Below are positions 17,487 to 25,757 of a stretch of DNA of 64,000 bases, in pieces (within the stretch, counting starts at the first letter, position 1; each line of letters starts with the position of its first letter). The DNA is from DATBHM01 sp963772375 (GTDB taxonomy: Bacteria > Actinomycetota > UBA4738 > JACQTL01): assembly GCA_963772375.1 (NCBI GenBank), contig CAVYXG010000001.1:434001-498000 (forward strand), given 5' to 3'. The notes under the pieces are model-generated. The model was not told the origin of the DNA. It ran no database searches and saw nothing but the letters and a program-made list of their open reading frames with translations. The translations under genes and the position numbers were made by a program.

Positions 17487-19220
17487 TCACCCTCCGGAGA
17501 GCATGTGCGGCGGGACCCCCGGCCTGGGGGCGGGGGCGATGCGCATGCGGGCGATCGCCCACTGCCCGATCTGCTTGAACAGGGGCGCGGCCGCGAGGGC
17601 GCCGTACTCCGTGACCGGCCGGTCGATGATCGCCGCGATCACGAGCTGGGGATCCGCCGCCGGCGTGAAACCGATGAACGACGCCACGTACTTGTCGGAG
17701 TAGCCGCCGCGGTGGGCATTCGGGATCTGGGCGGTGCCGGTCTTGCCGGCGACCCAGTACCCCGGGATCTGGGCGTTCGTCCCGGTTCCCGCGTGGACGG
17801 CCCAGGACAGGATGCGGGCGACCTCGTCGGCGGTCTGCGTGGAGACCACCCGGCGGGTCGCCGCGGGCGGCGCCTGGTGGAACGTCCCGTCCCCGTCCAC
17901 GAACCCCCGCACCAGGCGGGGCTGGATCCACACGCCGTGGTTGGCGATCGCCGCGTACACGGCCGCCATCTGCAGCGGGGTCACCGCGATGCCCTGGCCG
18001 ACCGGGATCGTCCCCATGCTGGCGCTCGTCCACTCCGGCAGGGGCGGCACGATGCCGTCGCGTTCGCCTGGGAACCCCACGCCGGTGGCCTGCCCCAGAC
18101 CGAACCGGGCCAGGTACTGCGCCATCCGGGTCGTGCCGATGCGCTGGGCCAGCTTGATGGTTCCGACGTTGCTGGACTCGGCAATGATGTCGGCGATCGT
18201 CATCTGCTGCGTGGGGTGCGCATGCGCGTCGTGGAAGATGCACTCCGGGCACCGGCTCGGGTCCAGGGAGATGACGTCCGGAACGGAGAACTGCTCGTCC
18301 GGCGCGACGAGATGCTCCTGGATCGCGGCCGACGCCGTGATGACCTTGTTCACCGAACCCGGCTCGTACACGTCCACGATGGCCGGATTCTCCCGGCGGG
18401 TGTCGCTGGAGGCCTCGAAATTCGCGGGGTCGAAGCTCGGGTACGAGGCCATGGCCAGGATGTCGCCGGTGTGCGGGTCCATGACGATGACGGTGCCGCC
18501 CTTGGCGTGGTTCTGCCGGACCGCCTGCGCGAGCGCCAGCTGGACGCGGTACTGGATCTCCCGGTCGATCGTCGTGACCACGCTCTCGCCGGGTACGGGC
18601 GGCCGGTCGCGGTTCTCCCCGAGCGGGATCGGGTTGCCGGCGGGGTCGACCTCCAGCACCTCCCGCCCCGGCCGGCCGGCGAGCTGCGTCTGGTACTCGT
18701 ACTCGAGCCCGGACTCGCCGACACCGTCCACGCCGAACACCCCGACCACCTGCGGGGCGACGGCGCCGTTCGGGTAGTACCGCTTGGTGTCCGGGAGGAA
18801 GCCGATCCCGGAGATGCCGAGCGCCTTGATCCGGTCGGCGACCCTCGTGTCCACCTGGCGGGCCAGGTACGCGAACCGCGGCGAGGCCGAATCCTCGATC
18901 GTGGCCGCGATGTCGGCCGCCTTCTCGTGCAGGAACGGCGCCAGGCGCCTCCCCACCGCCTCGGGGTGCCCGATCAGGGAGGGGTCCGCGTACACGGCGG
19001 CCGCATCCAGCGACATGGCGAGCTCGCGGCCGTTCCGGTCGAGGATCGCGCCGCGGGCCGCGGGGGGCTCGAGCGTTCGGAGGCGTTGCTGGAGCGCGAG
19101 CGCCGTCAGCGCGTCGGCGTCCCTCACCTGCAGGAACACGAGCCGGACGGCGATCGCGGCGAACCCCAGGATCAGAACGACGAACAGTGCGCCCAGCCGT
19201 CCCAGAGGCGGCCGGCTCAC
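17487..19220 (-). CDS. ftsI: Septal peptidoglycan transpeptidase FtsI (class B PBP)
   Basis: 577 residues from GTG 19220, GTGA overlap with the ftsL-like stop. One membrane span (residues 8-28), then the PBP dimerisation domain with ARGAILDRNGRELAMS. The transpeptidase domain has the active-site SxxK within YEPGSVNKVITA, SSN in AESSNVGTIKL and KTGTAQ. It cross-links septal glycan made by FtsW. The frame is open upstream through ftsL and rsmH, but the family similarity begins at SRPPLGRLGAL. A Cys pair (RCPECIFH) within the transpeptidase domain is notable. Confidence 0.96.
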   Translation of the reverse strand: MSRPPLGRLGALFVVLILGFAAIAVRLVFLQVRDADALTALALQQRLRTLEPPAARGAILDRNGRELAMSLDAAAVYADPSLIGHPEAVGRRLAPFLHEKAADIAATIEDSASPRFAYLARQVDTRVADRIKALGISGIGFLPDTKRYYPNGAVAPQVVGVFGVDGVGESGLEYEYQTQLAGRPGREVLEVDPAGNPIPLGENRDRPPVPGESVVTTIDREIQYRVQLALAQAVRQNHAKGGTVIVMDPHTGDILAMASYPSFDPANFEASSDTRRENPAIVDVYEPGSVNKVITASAAIQEHLVAPDEQFSVPDVISLDPSRCPECIFHDAHAHPTQQMTIADIIAESSNVGTIKLAQRIGTTRMAQYLARFGLGQATGVGFPGERDGIVPPLPEWTSASMGTIPVGQGIAVTPLQMAAVYAAIANHGVWIQPRLVRGFVDGDGTFHQAPPAATRRVVSTQTADEVARILSWAVHAGTGTNAQIPGYWVAGKTGTAQIPNAHRGGYSDKYVASFIGFTPAADPQLVIAAIIDRPVTEYGALAAAPLFKQIGQWAIARMRIAPAPRPGVPPHMLSGG

Positions 19221-20059
19221 CCCCGGTCTCCCGCCGGCGGCAGGCCGGCCGATCCGCTCCCGCCGGGCCCGCGGTTCGGCACGGACCCGTCGACGTGGAC
19301 GACCTGCACAGCGCCCGGCGGCGGCAGCCGGAGGCCCAGCGTCCCCGCGGCCGTGACGATGCGATCGGGCGCCGTGAGGTGCGCGTACTCGCGGCGCTTG
19401 GCCTGGGCGTCCTGCTGCAGCTGCTGGACCTTCGTGGACAGGTCGTCCACGGTGAACGACGACTGCGCGACCATCGCGTTCAGCCCCACGAGCCCCAGCA
19501 CGAGCCCCGCGACGAGCACGCCCGAGCAGATGAGGAACAACGTGAAGTGGCGCCGCGCCCGGCGCGGGGGGGACGCCGGGCGCGGCGCCGGAACGGAGCG
19601 GCGACGGGGGGATCGCCGCGCCGGTGAGCCGCGATCGGGGGCGGGGCGGAGACGGCCGGGGCGCATCGGCGCCTTCCGCACCGGGGTCCCGGGGGCGCTC
19701 GGTCTCCGGGCCGGCATGGCCGGTACGCGGACGGGTGCGATCCGTGCCGGTGCCGCGCGAGCGGTGGCCGCGCGCGGGGTGGTCTTCGAAGGACGCGCCA
19801 CGGCGGTCCGCGCGCCGCCGGCGGCGCGGCCGCGGGAAGCGGCCGCGCCGCCGGACTGCGCCTTGGCGGTCCGGGGAGAGGGTGTTCGGACCCCGGCCGA
19901 TCGGACGCCCGGTCCGCGCGGGACGGCTCCCGCCCGCACGGCGGTCTTCGATGTCACGACCGAGGCGGAGCGGGCGGCCGGCGGCCCCGCCCTCCGGGGC
20001 GGAGGAACCGACGGCCGCCGCGAGGCCGCCTCCCGCAGCGTGCGGGGGGCGGCGCTCAC
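19217..20059 (-). CDS. ftsL: FtsL-like divisome protein with long basic N-terminal tail
   Basis: 280 residues from GTG 20059 (GTGA overlap with rsmH). The first 170 residues are low-complexity Ala/Pro/Arg/Ser, very basic and presumably disordered in the cytoplasm. One membrane span follows (about 172-195), then a coiled-coil segment VDDLSTKVQQLQQDAQAKRREYAHLTAPDRI with a C-terminal LRLPPPGAVQVVHVD strand. Topology, position between rsmH and ftsI, and the short periplasmic coiled coil fit FtsL; sequence identity in this family is too low for more. Usual FtsL proteins are near 100-200 residues. Confidence 0.78.
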   Translation of the reverse strand: MSAAPRTLREAASRRPSVPPPRRAGPPAARSASVVTSKTAVRAGAVPRGPGVRSAGVRTPSPRTAKAQSGGAAASRGRAAGGARTAVARPSKTTPRAATARAAPARIAPVRVPAMPARRPSAPGTPVRKAPMRPGRLRPAPDRGSPARRSPRRRSVPAPRPASPPRRARRHFTLFLICSGVLVAGLVLGLVGLNAMVAQSSFTVDDLSTKVQQLQQDAQAKRREYAHLTAPDRIVTAAGTLGLRLPPPGAVQVVHVDGSVPNRGPGGSGSAGLPPAGDRG

Positions 20060-21009
20060 GGCTCGCTCCTCGTGGCCGATCCGGCGGGGAAGTGGGGAGA
20101 GGGGGGTTCCGGATCGACCTTCTCGGCGGCCCGGAGCTTGGCGCCCCGGGACCTCGGGTTCCGCGTGGTCTCCTCCTCGGAGGGGACCAGCGGACGCTTG
20201 GTGAGAACCTGCAGGTCCGGTGCGTCGCGGAAGAACCGCTTGACCTCGCGATCCTCCAACGAGTGGTACGCCAGCACGACCACGCGGCCACCGGGAGCGA
20301 GGACGCTCGCCGCCCAGGGCAGGGAGGTGGTGAGCTCCTCGATCTCCCGGTTGACCGCGATCCGCAGGGCCTGGAACGTGCGGCGGGCGGGATGCGCCCG
20401 GCCGGGTCTCCGTCCCAGCGCCCCGGCGACGATGCCGGCGAGCTCGCCGGTCGTCTCGATGCGGCCACGGCCGCGGGCCCGCACGATCGCCCGCGCCACG
20501 CGCCGCGACTGCCGTTCCTCGCCGAACCGGAAGATCAGGTCGGCGAGCTCCTCCTCGGAGAGGTCGTTCACGATGTCGGCCGCGCTCGGTCCGCCCGACG
20601 AGGGGTCCATGCGCATGTCGAGGGGGCCGTCGGTCCGGTAGCCGAATCCCCGGTCGCCCTCGTCCAGCTGCATCGAGGACACCCCGAGGTCGAACAGCAC
20701 CCCGTCGACGTCCCCGGGCCGGACCGCGCCGGCGGGCGCCTCGCTGAACGCTCCGGGCACGGCGACGAACCGATCGCCGAACCCGGCCAGCCGGGCCGAG
20801 GCCAGCCGGAGCGCCGCGGCGTCGCGATCCACCCCGATCACGCGCCCGACGCCGGCGTCGAGCAGCGCCTCGGCGTGCCCTCCGGCGCCGACGGTCATGT
20901 CGACGACCGCCCTCGAGCGCCCCAGGAACCCCACGACCTCCGCCACCATGACCGGTTCGTGCCTCCGTCCTTCCGTTCCCCGCCCGGAACCCTCACCCGA
21001 CTCCGCCAC
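20056..21009 (-). CDS. rsmH: 16S rRNA (cytosine-1402-N4)-methyltransferase RsmH
   Basis: 317 residues. HEPVMVAEVVGFL at the start, SAM-binding DMTVGAGGHAEALLDAG, VDRDAAALRLA, the family motif DGVLFDLGVSSMQLDEGDRGFGYRTDGPLDMRMD, ARRTFQALRIAVNREI and YHSLEDREVKRFF. It methylates C1402 of 16S rRNA. It is the standard second gene of mraZ-led dcw operons; here a small membrane-protein gene lies between mraZ and rsmH. Confidence 0.97.
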   Translation of the reverse strand: MAESGEGSGRGTEGRRHEPVMVAEVVGFLGRSRAVVDMTVGAGGHAEALLDAGVGRVIGVDRDAAALRLASARLAGFGDRFVAVPGAFSEAPAGAVRPGDVDGVLFDLGVSSMQLDEGDRGFGYRTDGPLDMRMDPSSGGPSAADIVNDLSEEELADLIFRFGEERQSRRVARAIVRARGRGRIETTGELAGIVAGALGRRPGRAHPARRTFQALRIAVNREIEELTTSLPWAASVLAPGGRVVVLAYHSLEDREVKRFFRDAPDLQVLTKRPLVPSEEETTRNPRSRGAKLRAAEKVDPEPPSPHFPAGSATRSEP

Positions 21010-21025
21010 GACTCCCCAGGACCCG

Positions 21026-21385
21026 CTAGACGAGCATCCGGACCGCGAGCAGTCCGAGCCCGACGAACAGCGTCAGCACCAGCGCCATCAGCCCCATGAG
21101 CACGAAGCTCTGGCCGACCTCGCGGGACAGCTCGAGCTCCCCGCCCACGACGAGCGCCTCGGGGCCCAGCCGCACCACGCCGGGTGACGGCGTCGCGGGG
21201 ATCGACTCCGGCTCCGGGTCGCTCGACCACAGCGACGGCTGCGACCCCACGACGCGCACCGTGTCGGGCCAGTCGGCGAATCCCTCGGCCGGCGCGAACC
21301 CGATCGGCGGGGCGTCCGCCCGTCCGGCCTTGGCGCGCCGGCGGCTCCGCCGGGCGACCGTGGTGACGCCCGTTCCCTCGCTCAC
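21026..21385 (-). CDS. Small single-span membrane protein between mraZ and rsmH, function unknown
   Basis: 119 residues from GTG 21385, which overlaps the mraZ stop as GTGA. The N-terminus is basic (RRSRRRAKAG), a Pro/Ser/Glu-rich middle follows, and one strongly hydrophobic segment (about residues 92-115, VLMGLMALVLTLFVGLGLLAV) ends the protein, so it is a tail-anchored topology. I do not recognise a family. Coupling to mraZ and placement before rsmH suggest a division or wall function, which is inference only. Confidence 0.75.
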   Translation of the reverse strand: MSEGTGVTTVARRSRRRAKAGRADAPPIGFAPAEGFADWPDTVRVVGSQPSLWSSDPEPESIPATPSPGVVRLGPEALVVGGELELSREVGQSFVLMGLMALVLTLFVGLGLLAVRMLV

Positions 21386-21819
21386 TCCTGTCTCCCTCCC
21401 GGCGAGATGGCCCCGGTCTGGTAGGCCCCGCCGTACTGGTCCGCGTATCGCTCCCATCTGGTCCGGTCCCATACCTCGATGCGGTCCCGGACTCCGATCA
21501 CCACGGCCTCCCGGTCGATGCCGACCGACAGGCGCAGCCGGAGCGGGATGGTCAGCCGGCCCTGGCCATCGGGGTTCACGCCCTCGGCCGAGCCGAAGAA
21601 GATGCGGGAGTACGCGCGGCCGTCCGTGCTCCGCAGCGAGGCCAGATGGACCTCGTCGCTGATCCGGTCCCACTCCGACCGGGGGAACACCCACAGACAG
21701 CCCTCCTGCCCGAGGGTCAGGAACGCGCCGTCCTCCAGCCGCTCACGGAACTTGGCCGGCAGCGAGATCCGCCCCTTGGCGTCCAGCTGATAGCTGTGGG
21801 TGCCGAGCAGGTCCGACAC
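21382..21819 (-). CDS. mraZ: Transcriptional regulator MraZ
   Basis: About 145 residues from GTG 21819; GTG 21825 is equally possible, with GGAGGAGAAGGGGA just upstream. Two SpoVT/AbrB-like MraZ repeats are visible: GTHSYQLDAKGRISLPAKFRE and NPDGQGRLTIPLRLR. MraZ is the ring-forming repressor/activator of its own dcw operon. Four GTGG-type boxes spaced 10-11 bp lie directly upstream, consistent with autoregulation. Confidence 0.95.
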   Translation of the reverse strand: MSDLLGTHSYQLDAKGRISLPAKFRERLEDGAFLTLGQEGCLWVFPRSEWDRISDEVHLASLRSTDGRAYSRIFFGSAEGVNPDGQGRLTIPLRLRLSVGIDREAVVIGVRDRIEVWDRTRWERYADQYGGAYQTGAISPGGRQE

Positions 21820-21837
21820 GCCCACTCCCCTTCTCCT

Positions 21838-21874
21838 CCACTCAGGCGCCACTTTCTACCACTGGCACTCCACC
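21838..21874 (-). promoter_or_regulatory. MraZ operator: four GTGG boxes
   Basis: On the minus strand the sequence just upstream of mraZ carries four (A/G)GTGG boxes. Plus-strand coordinates are CCACT 21838-21842, CCACT 21849-21853, CCACT 21859-21863 and CCACC 21870-21874. Spacing is 11, 10 and 11 bp, one helix turn. Tandem GTGG-type repeats are the described binding pattern of MraZ rings in several phyla. Confidence 0.75.
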
Positions 21875-22010
21875 GGCGCAAGATGCGGTTGAGAAAAAGG
21901 GTTCGTCGTGTTCGCGTCTGTGCACGACTGTGACTTACGCAGGGCCGTCGGGCAAGCCCTCGGGGCGGCCTCGACGGGACCGTTCCTCCACCGACGGACC
22001 CGGATCGCGA

Positions 22011-22448
22011 TCAGCAGACGGGATTCGATGCGGTGGTCGCGGAGCTCCGGACGAGCACGACGACCTGACCGGCGGCCGTTCGGAGCAGGGCCGAGCTCTC
22101 CGCTTGCAGCGTCACCGTCGCCGGGTCGACCGGCGCCACCAGCTTCCGCCCGACGGAGGCCATGCTGCGCCCGTTCCCCGGAACCCAGAACGAACCGTCG
22201 AAGTCCACCGCGGCGTCGAACCCGCACGACGAGTCGATGTCGACCGTCACGCTGCGTCCCCGGGCCGCGGGTCCGGACGTCGGCGTCACGGTGACCGTCG
22301 TCCGCGGGGTCGACGGGCCGGGGGACACGAGGCCCTTCAGGTCGCCCGGTGTCCCCGACGTGAGGACGTTCAACAGGAACGCCCCGCCCACGGCCACCAC
22401 GATGATGCCCGCCACGACGAGCTTTCCCGAGTGCGTACGGATCGCCAT
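22011..22448 (-). CDS. Membrane-anchored extracytoplasmic protein, unknown function
   Basis: 145 residues from ATG 22448. One N-terminal hydrophobic segment (residues 9-28, KLVVAGIIVVAVGGAFLLNVL) is followed by a Thr/Pro/Ser-rich linker. A small domain with two Cys (DSSCGFD and the C-terminal Cys) then follows and could form a disulfide. No family recognised. The gene follows the HNH gene on the same strand at a 17-nt gap. Confidence 0.7.
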   Translation of the reverse strand: MAIRTHSGKLVVAGIIVVAVGGAFLLNVLTSGTPGDLKGLVSPGPSTPRTTVTVTPTSGPAARGRSVTVDIDSSCGFDAAVDFDGSFWVPGNGRSMASVGRKLVAPVDPATVTLQAESSALLRTAAGQVVVLVRSSATTASNPVC

Positions 22449-22465
22449 GCTCGCCGCCGGCCGCG

Positions 22466-22948
22466 TCAGGCCAGGTACGGCTCCCACTCGGGATCCGGCC
22501 GGCCCAGCGACAGTCGGAACGAGTCGCTGGGCGCGAAGGGCTGGCGCGCCAACCGAAGCCCGATGTCCGTGTGCAGGCGGTTCTCCTTGCGGGAATTGCA
22601 CCGCCGGCACGCCGCCACGACGTTGTCCCACGTGTGTGGCCCGCCCCTGGACCGCGGGACCACGTGGTCGACGTTCTCGGCAGGACGCCCGCAGTACTGG
22701 CAGACCCAGCCGTCGCGCGCGAATACGGCGCGACGAGTCAAGGCGGCGTGGGCCCGGTACGGGATCCTGACGAAGTACCGCAGGCGAACCACCGAGGGCG
22801 CCGCCATCTGGAGCCGTTCCGAACGAAAGATCACCCCGTTGGAGGCGAGCACCTCGGCCTTGTCCTTGAGCACGAGGACGACCGCCCGTCGGGCGGGAAC
22901 CACCGCGAGCGGTTGGTCGGTCGCATTGAGGACGAGTGCTCGAGCCAT
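22466..22948 (-). CDS. HNH endonuclease family protein
   Basis: 160 residues from ATG 22948. The N-terminal part (ARALVLNATDQPLAVVPARRAVVLVL) is typical of the actinobacterial HNH family often found near wall genes. The HNH core is CQYCGRPAENVDHVVPRSRGG, then WDNVVAACRRCNSRKENRL, giving two CxxC zinc pairs around the DH of the beta-beta-alpha-metal fold. It would cut or nick DNA; its biological substrate is unknown. Upstream lies the divergent moxR operon region. Confidence 0.88.
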   Translation of the reverse strand: MARALVLNATDQPLAVVPARRAVVLVLKDKAEVLASNGVIFRSERLQMAAPSVVRLRYFVRIPYRAHAALTRRAVFARDGWVCQYCGRPAENVDHVVPRSRGGPHTWDNVVAACRRCNSRKENRLHTDIGLRLARQPFAPSDSFRLSLGRPDPEWEPYLA

Positions 22949-23472
22949 CGCGGAACTGCGGCGAGTATACGGCGACCAGCACGTTCGCCCGGGGAGCGAC
23001 GGACCGGCCCGCCGGGGGTGGCCGCCCACCGGAGGCGGCCGGACGCCGTGCGGGCCGCCGGCGGGGCGGGTCACCGGGGAACATCCCCCGGACGGCGCTT
23101 GACGTACGAATGACAGAGGTGTAATTACATTCGTCGAAGACGGCGGTTGGTCCGTTCCCGACCATGAAGGGCGCCTTGAAGCGAACAAGGGGCCGCGCGG
23201 GGCGTACCGACGAATGACGGGTGCGGCCGCCGCCGTCTTCGTTTCTCCACTCGACCGGCGACGCCACCTCCCTCGGCGTCGCCGTGCTCGCGGCCGGTGA
23301 TTCCGGCATCTCCGGGCACGGATCCGCGCTTCCGCACGTCCAACCTCCTTCCGCCGGGATCGGCGGGGAAACCCGGGGAGGCCCGCCCTGCGTATTGCTC
23401 GCGGGGGGCGTCTGCGCCCGTGCCCCGCCGGGTGGTTCGTTCGAGGAAGTGCTGGAAAGGGGAGCCGGTAAG
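22949..23472. promoter_or_regulatory. Divergent HNH / moxR intergenic region (524 nt)
   Basis: The stretch holds the plus-strand promoter-like element at 23099-23127 and, downstream, a leader of about 340 nt before moxR. A short reading frame, ATG 23164 to stop 23217 (17 codons, basic), lies in this leader and could be an upstream peptide or chance. I looked for RNase P RNA, c-di-AMP riboswitch and tRNA signatures and saw none. Confidence 0.5.
23099..23129 (+). promoter_or_regulatory. Promoter with palindromic -10 region upstream of moxR operon
   Basis: TTGACG (23099-23104), a 17-nt spacer and TAATTA (23122-23127) form a good primary-sigma promoter. The -10 is embedded in the perfect 10-bp palindrome TGTAATTACA (23120-23129), which is AT-rich in a GC-rich setting and may be an operator. 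Confidence 0.65.
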
Positions 23473-24477
23473 ATGGCCGAGAGCGAGCGTGTGGAGGCGG
23501 GTGTGGAGACGCGGGAGGAGCAGGCGGACTGGGAGGCGTTCGAGTCCCGCTTCCGGTCCATCCAGGACAACATCGAGAAGGTCGTCCAGGGCAAGTCGCG
23601 CGAGGTCCGCCTCGCACTCGTCGCCCTCGTTGCGGAGGGCCACGTGCTCATCGAGGACGTCCCGGGCGTCGGCAAGACACTGCTGGCGAAGGCACTGGCC
23701 CGGTCGATCGACTGTTCGTTCCGACGGATCCAGTTCACCCCGGACCTGCTGCCCACCGACGTCACCGGCGTCAACGTGTTCAACCAGGAGCGGGGGGACT
23801 TCGAGTTCAAGCCGGGGGCGATCTTCGCCAACATCGTCCTGTCCGACGAGATCAACCGGGCCTCCCCCAAGACCCAATCCGCGCTCCTCGAGTGTATGGA
23901 GGAACGCCAGGTCACGGTCGACACCGAGACGTACCAGCTCGGGACGCCGTTCATGGTGATCGCGACGCAGAACCCCATCGAGCACGAGGGCACCTATCCC
24001 CTGCCGGAGGCCCAGCTCGACCGGTTCATGATGCGGATCCACGTCGGGTATCCGGGCGCGGAGGCAGAGGTCGGGATCCTCGCCACCCACGGCTACCACT
24101 CCACCCTCGACGAGCTCGAGCCGATCGCCGACGCCATGGTCGTCCGGCAGCTGGCCGCGCAGGCCCGGGAGGTCCACGTGGCGCCGGCGCTCCGCCGGTA
24201 CATCGTCTCCCTGTCCGAGGGGACGCGGGTGCACCCCGACATCTACCTGGGGGCGAGCCCCCGCGCCTCGATCATGCTGCTCAGGGCGTCGCGCGCGATG
24301 GCGGCGGCCGAGGGCCGTGACTATGTGGTCCCCGACGACATCAAGGACCTCGTGATCCCCGTCATGTCGCACCGCCTGATCGTCACGGCCGACGCCGCGA
24401 TGGGCGGACGGGACGGCGCCACGATCCTGTCGGAGGTGCTCCAGCAGGTCTCCGTCCCGGTCCGGGGCGAGGCCTGA
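23473..24477 (+). CDS. MoxR-family AAA+ ATPase
   Basis: 334 residues from ATG 23473; the frame is open upstream but without similarity. Walker A is EDVPGVGKTLLAKALA, Walker B IVLSDEINRASPKTQSALLE, sensor region VIATQNPIEHEGTYPLPEAQLDRFM, and the C-terminal lid contains YLGASPRASIMLLRASRA. MoxR ATPases act as chaperones for maturation of complexes, usually together with the DUF58 and transglutaminase proteins encoded next. The order moxR-DUF58-transglutaminase is conserved in actinobacteria. Confidence 0.93.
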   Translation: MAESERVEAGVETREEQADWEAFESRFRSIQDNIEKVVQGKSREVRLALVALVAEGHVLIEDVPGVGKTLLAKALARSIDCSFRRIQFTPDLLPTDVTGVNVFNQERGDFEFKPGAIFANIVLSDEINRASPKTQSALLECMEERQVTVDTETYQLGTPFMVIATQNPIEHEGTYPLPEAQLDRFMMRIHVGYPGAEAEVGILATHGYHSTLDELEPIADAMVVRQLAAQAREVHVAPALRRYIVSLSEGTRVHPDIYLGASPRASIMLLRASRAMAAAEGRDYVVPDDIKDLVIPVMSHRLIVTADAAMGGRDGATILSEVLQQVSVPVRGEA

Positions 24478-24527
24478 GCCGGTGAGCCGGCGCCTCGCGC
24501 ACGCCGCGGGGACGGGGGGCTGAGCCG

Positions 24528-25757
24528 ATGCCGTCGGGCCGCGGCCTCGTCGTCTTCGGGGGGGCGATCTGCATGTGGATCGCCGCCCGATTCGTGGGAT
24601 CGCCCGAACTCCACATCGTCGCGGTGGGCGTCGCCGTGCTGCCGTTCGCCTCGGCCGCCATGCTCCGGTGGACGAAGGCCCGCCTCCAGGTCACCCGCCG
24701 CCTGTCCCACACCAAGGTCCAGCCCGGGCAGCGGGTGACCGTCGAGCTCGAGGTCGAGAACGGCGCCCCCACCTCGACGTCGTTCATCCTCGTCGAGGAC
24801 CGCCTCCCCCCGACGCTCGGCCGGCCGGCCAGGCTCGTGCTCTCCGGGATCCCAGGGAAGAACTCCCAGCGCGTCAGCTACTCGATGGTGTGCCGGACCC
24901 GGGGGCGGTTCTCCATCGGCCCGCTGCGCATGGACCTGTCGGACCCGTTCGCCCTCACGAAGGTCCGGTTGGAGTTCTCCGAGAAGGACGACCTCGTGGT
25001 GTTCCCGGAGATCGAGGAGCTCGACCGGGCGCCGTCGTCGCAGTACGGCTCGGGGGCGGGCGAGTCCGCCAGCCGGCAGCTGTTCCGGACGGCCGAGGAG
25101 TTCTACACGATGCGTGAGTACGTGCTGGGCGACGACCTCCGCCGGATCCACTGGCCGAGCGTCGCCCGGCGGGGCAAGCTGATGATCCGGCAGGACGAGT
25201 CGGCCCGCCGGTCGCTGGCCACCGTGGTCCTGGACACGCGGGTGGGAGCCTTCGGGCAGGCGTACTCCGAGCCGTTCGAGAAGGCCGTCTCCGTCGCCGC
25301 CTCGCTCGGCGTCCACATGTCCCGGAACGGCTTCGCTCTCCGGCTCGCGGCGGGGCAGCTCCGGCCCGTGCCGGTGACGGAGGAGGCCTTCCTCGAGGCG
25401 CTGGCATCCGCCTCGCATGCCCCGACCAGGCCGCTCGGGTCCATGCTGGTTCCGCTCCGGACCTCGGCGGTTCCCGACACCACGCTGATCGTCGTCACGG
25501 CGCCGCCCCGGCCGGCCGACGTCGCGTCGATGACCCGCATCGGCACGATCTTCGGTCCGAAGATCGCGGCGTTCGTCTACCCGATCGACCCCGACACCCT
25601 TCCGGAGGGCCAGCGGGCGAACATGGTCGAACAGGCCACGACCGCCCGGCTGTCCCTCGTCCGGGCGGGTTGGGACGTCTTCGTGCTTCCACCGCAGGGA
25701 AGGCTGCAGGACGTATGGCACGCGAACTCCAGGAAGCTCCCCGCAGTCACCGGCTGA
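24528..25757 (+). CDS. DUF58 domain protein
   Basis: 409 residues. Two hydrophobic segments at residues 5-22 and 28-46 anchor the protein. A beta-rich region follows (VQPGQRVTVELEVENGAPTSTSFILVEDRLP). The DUF58 signature is EFYTMREYVLGDDLRRIHWPSVARRGKLMIRQDE near residue 190, ahead of a vWA-like domain. DUF58 proteins accompany MoxR; the molecular role is unknown. The gene lies 50 nt after moxR and its end overlaps the transglutaminase gene by 43 nt. Confidence 0.9.
   Translation: MPSGRGLVVFGGAICMWIAARFVGSPELHIVAVGVAVLPFASAAMLRWTKARLQVTRRLSHTKVQPGQRVTVELEVENGAPTSTSFILVEDRLPPTLGRPARLVLSGIPGKNSQRVSYSMVCRTRGRFSIGPLRMDLSDPFALTKVRLEFSEKDDLVVFPEIEELDRAPSSQYGSGAGESASRQLFRTAEEFYTMREYVLGDDLRRIHWPSVARRGKLMIRQDESARRSLATVVLDTRVGAFGQAYSEPFEKAVSVAASLGVHMSRNGFALRLAAGQLRPVPVTEEAFLEALASASHAPTRPLGSMLVPLRTSAVPDTTLIVVTAPPRPADVASMTRIGTIFGPKIAAFVYPIDPDTLPEGQRANMVEQATTARLSLVRAGWDVFVLPPQGRLQDVWHANSRKLPAVTG

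Noticed and set aside
23164..23217. 17-codon upstream frame as a small gene
   Set aside because: No ribosome binding site is clear and a frame this short is expected by chance; mentioned only as a possibility.
22949..23472. Riboswitch or RNase P RNA in the moxR leader
   Set aside because: Hallmark sequences (for example the RNase P GAGGAAAGTCC core or ydaO-type conserved blocks) are absent.
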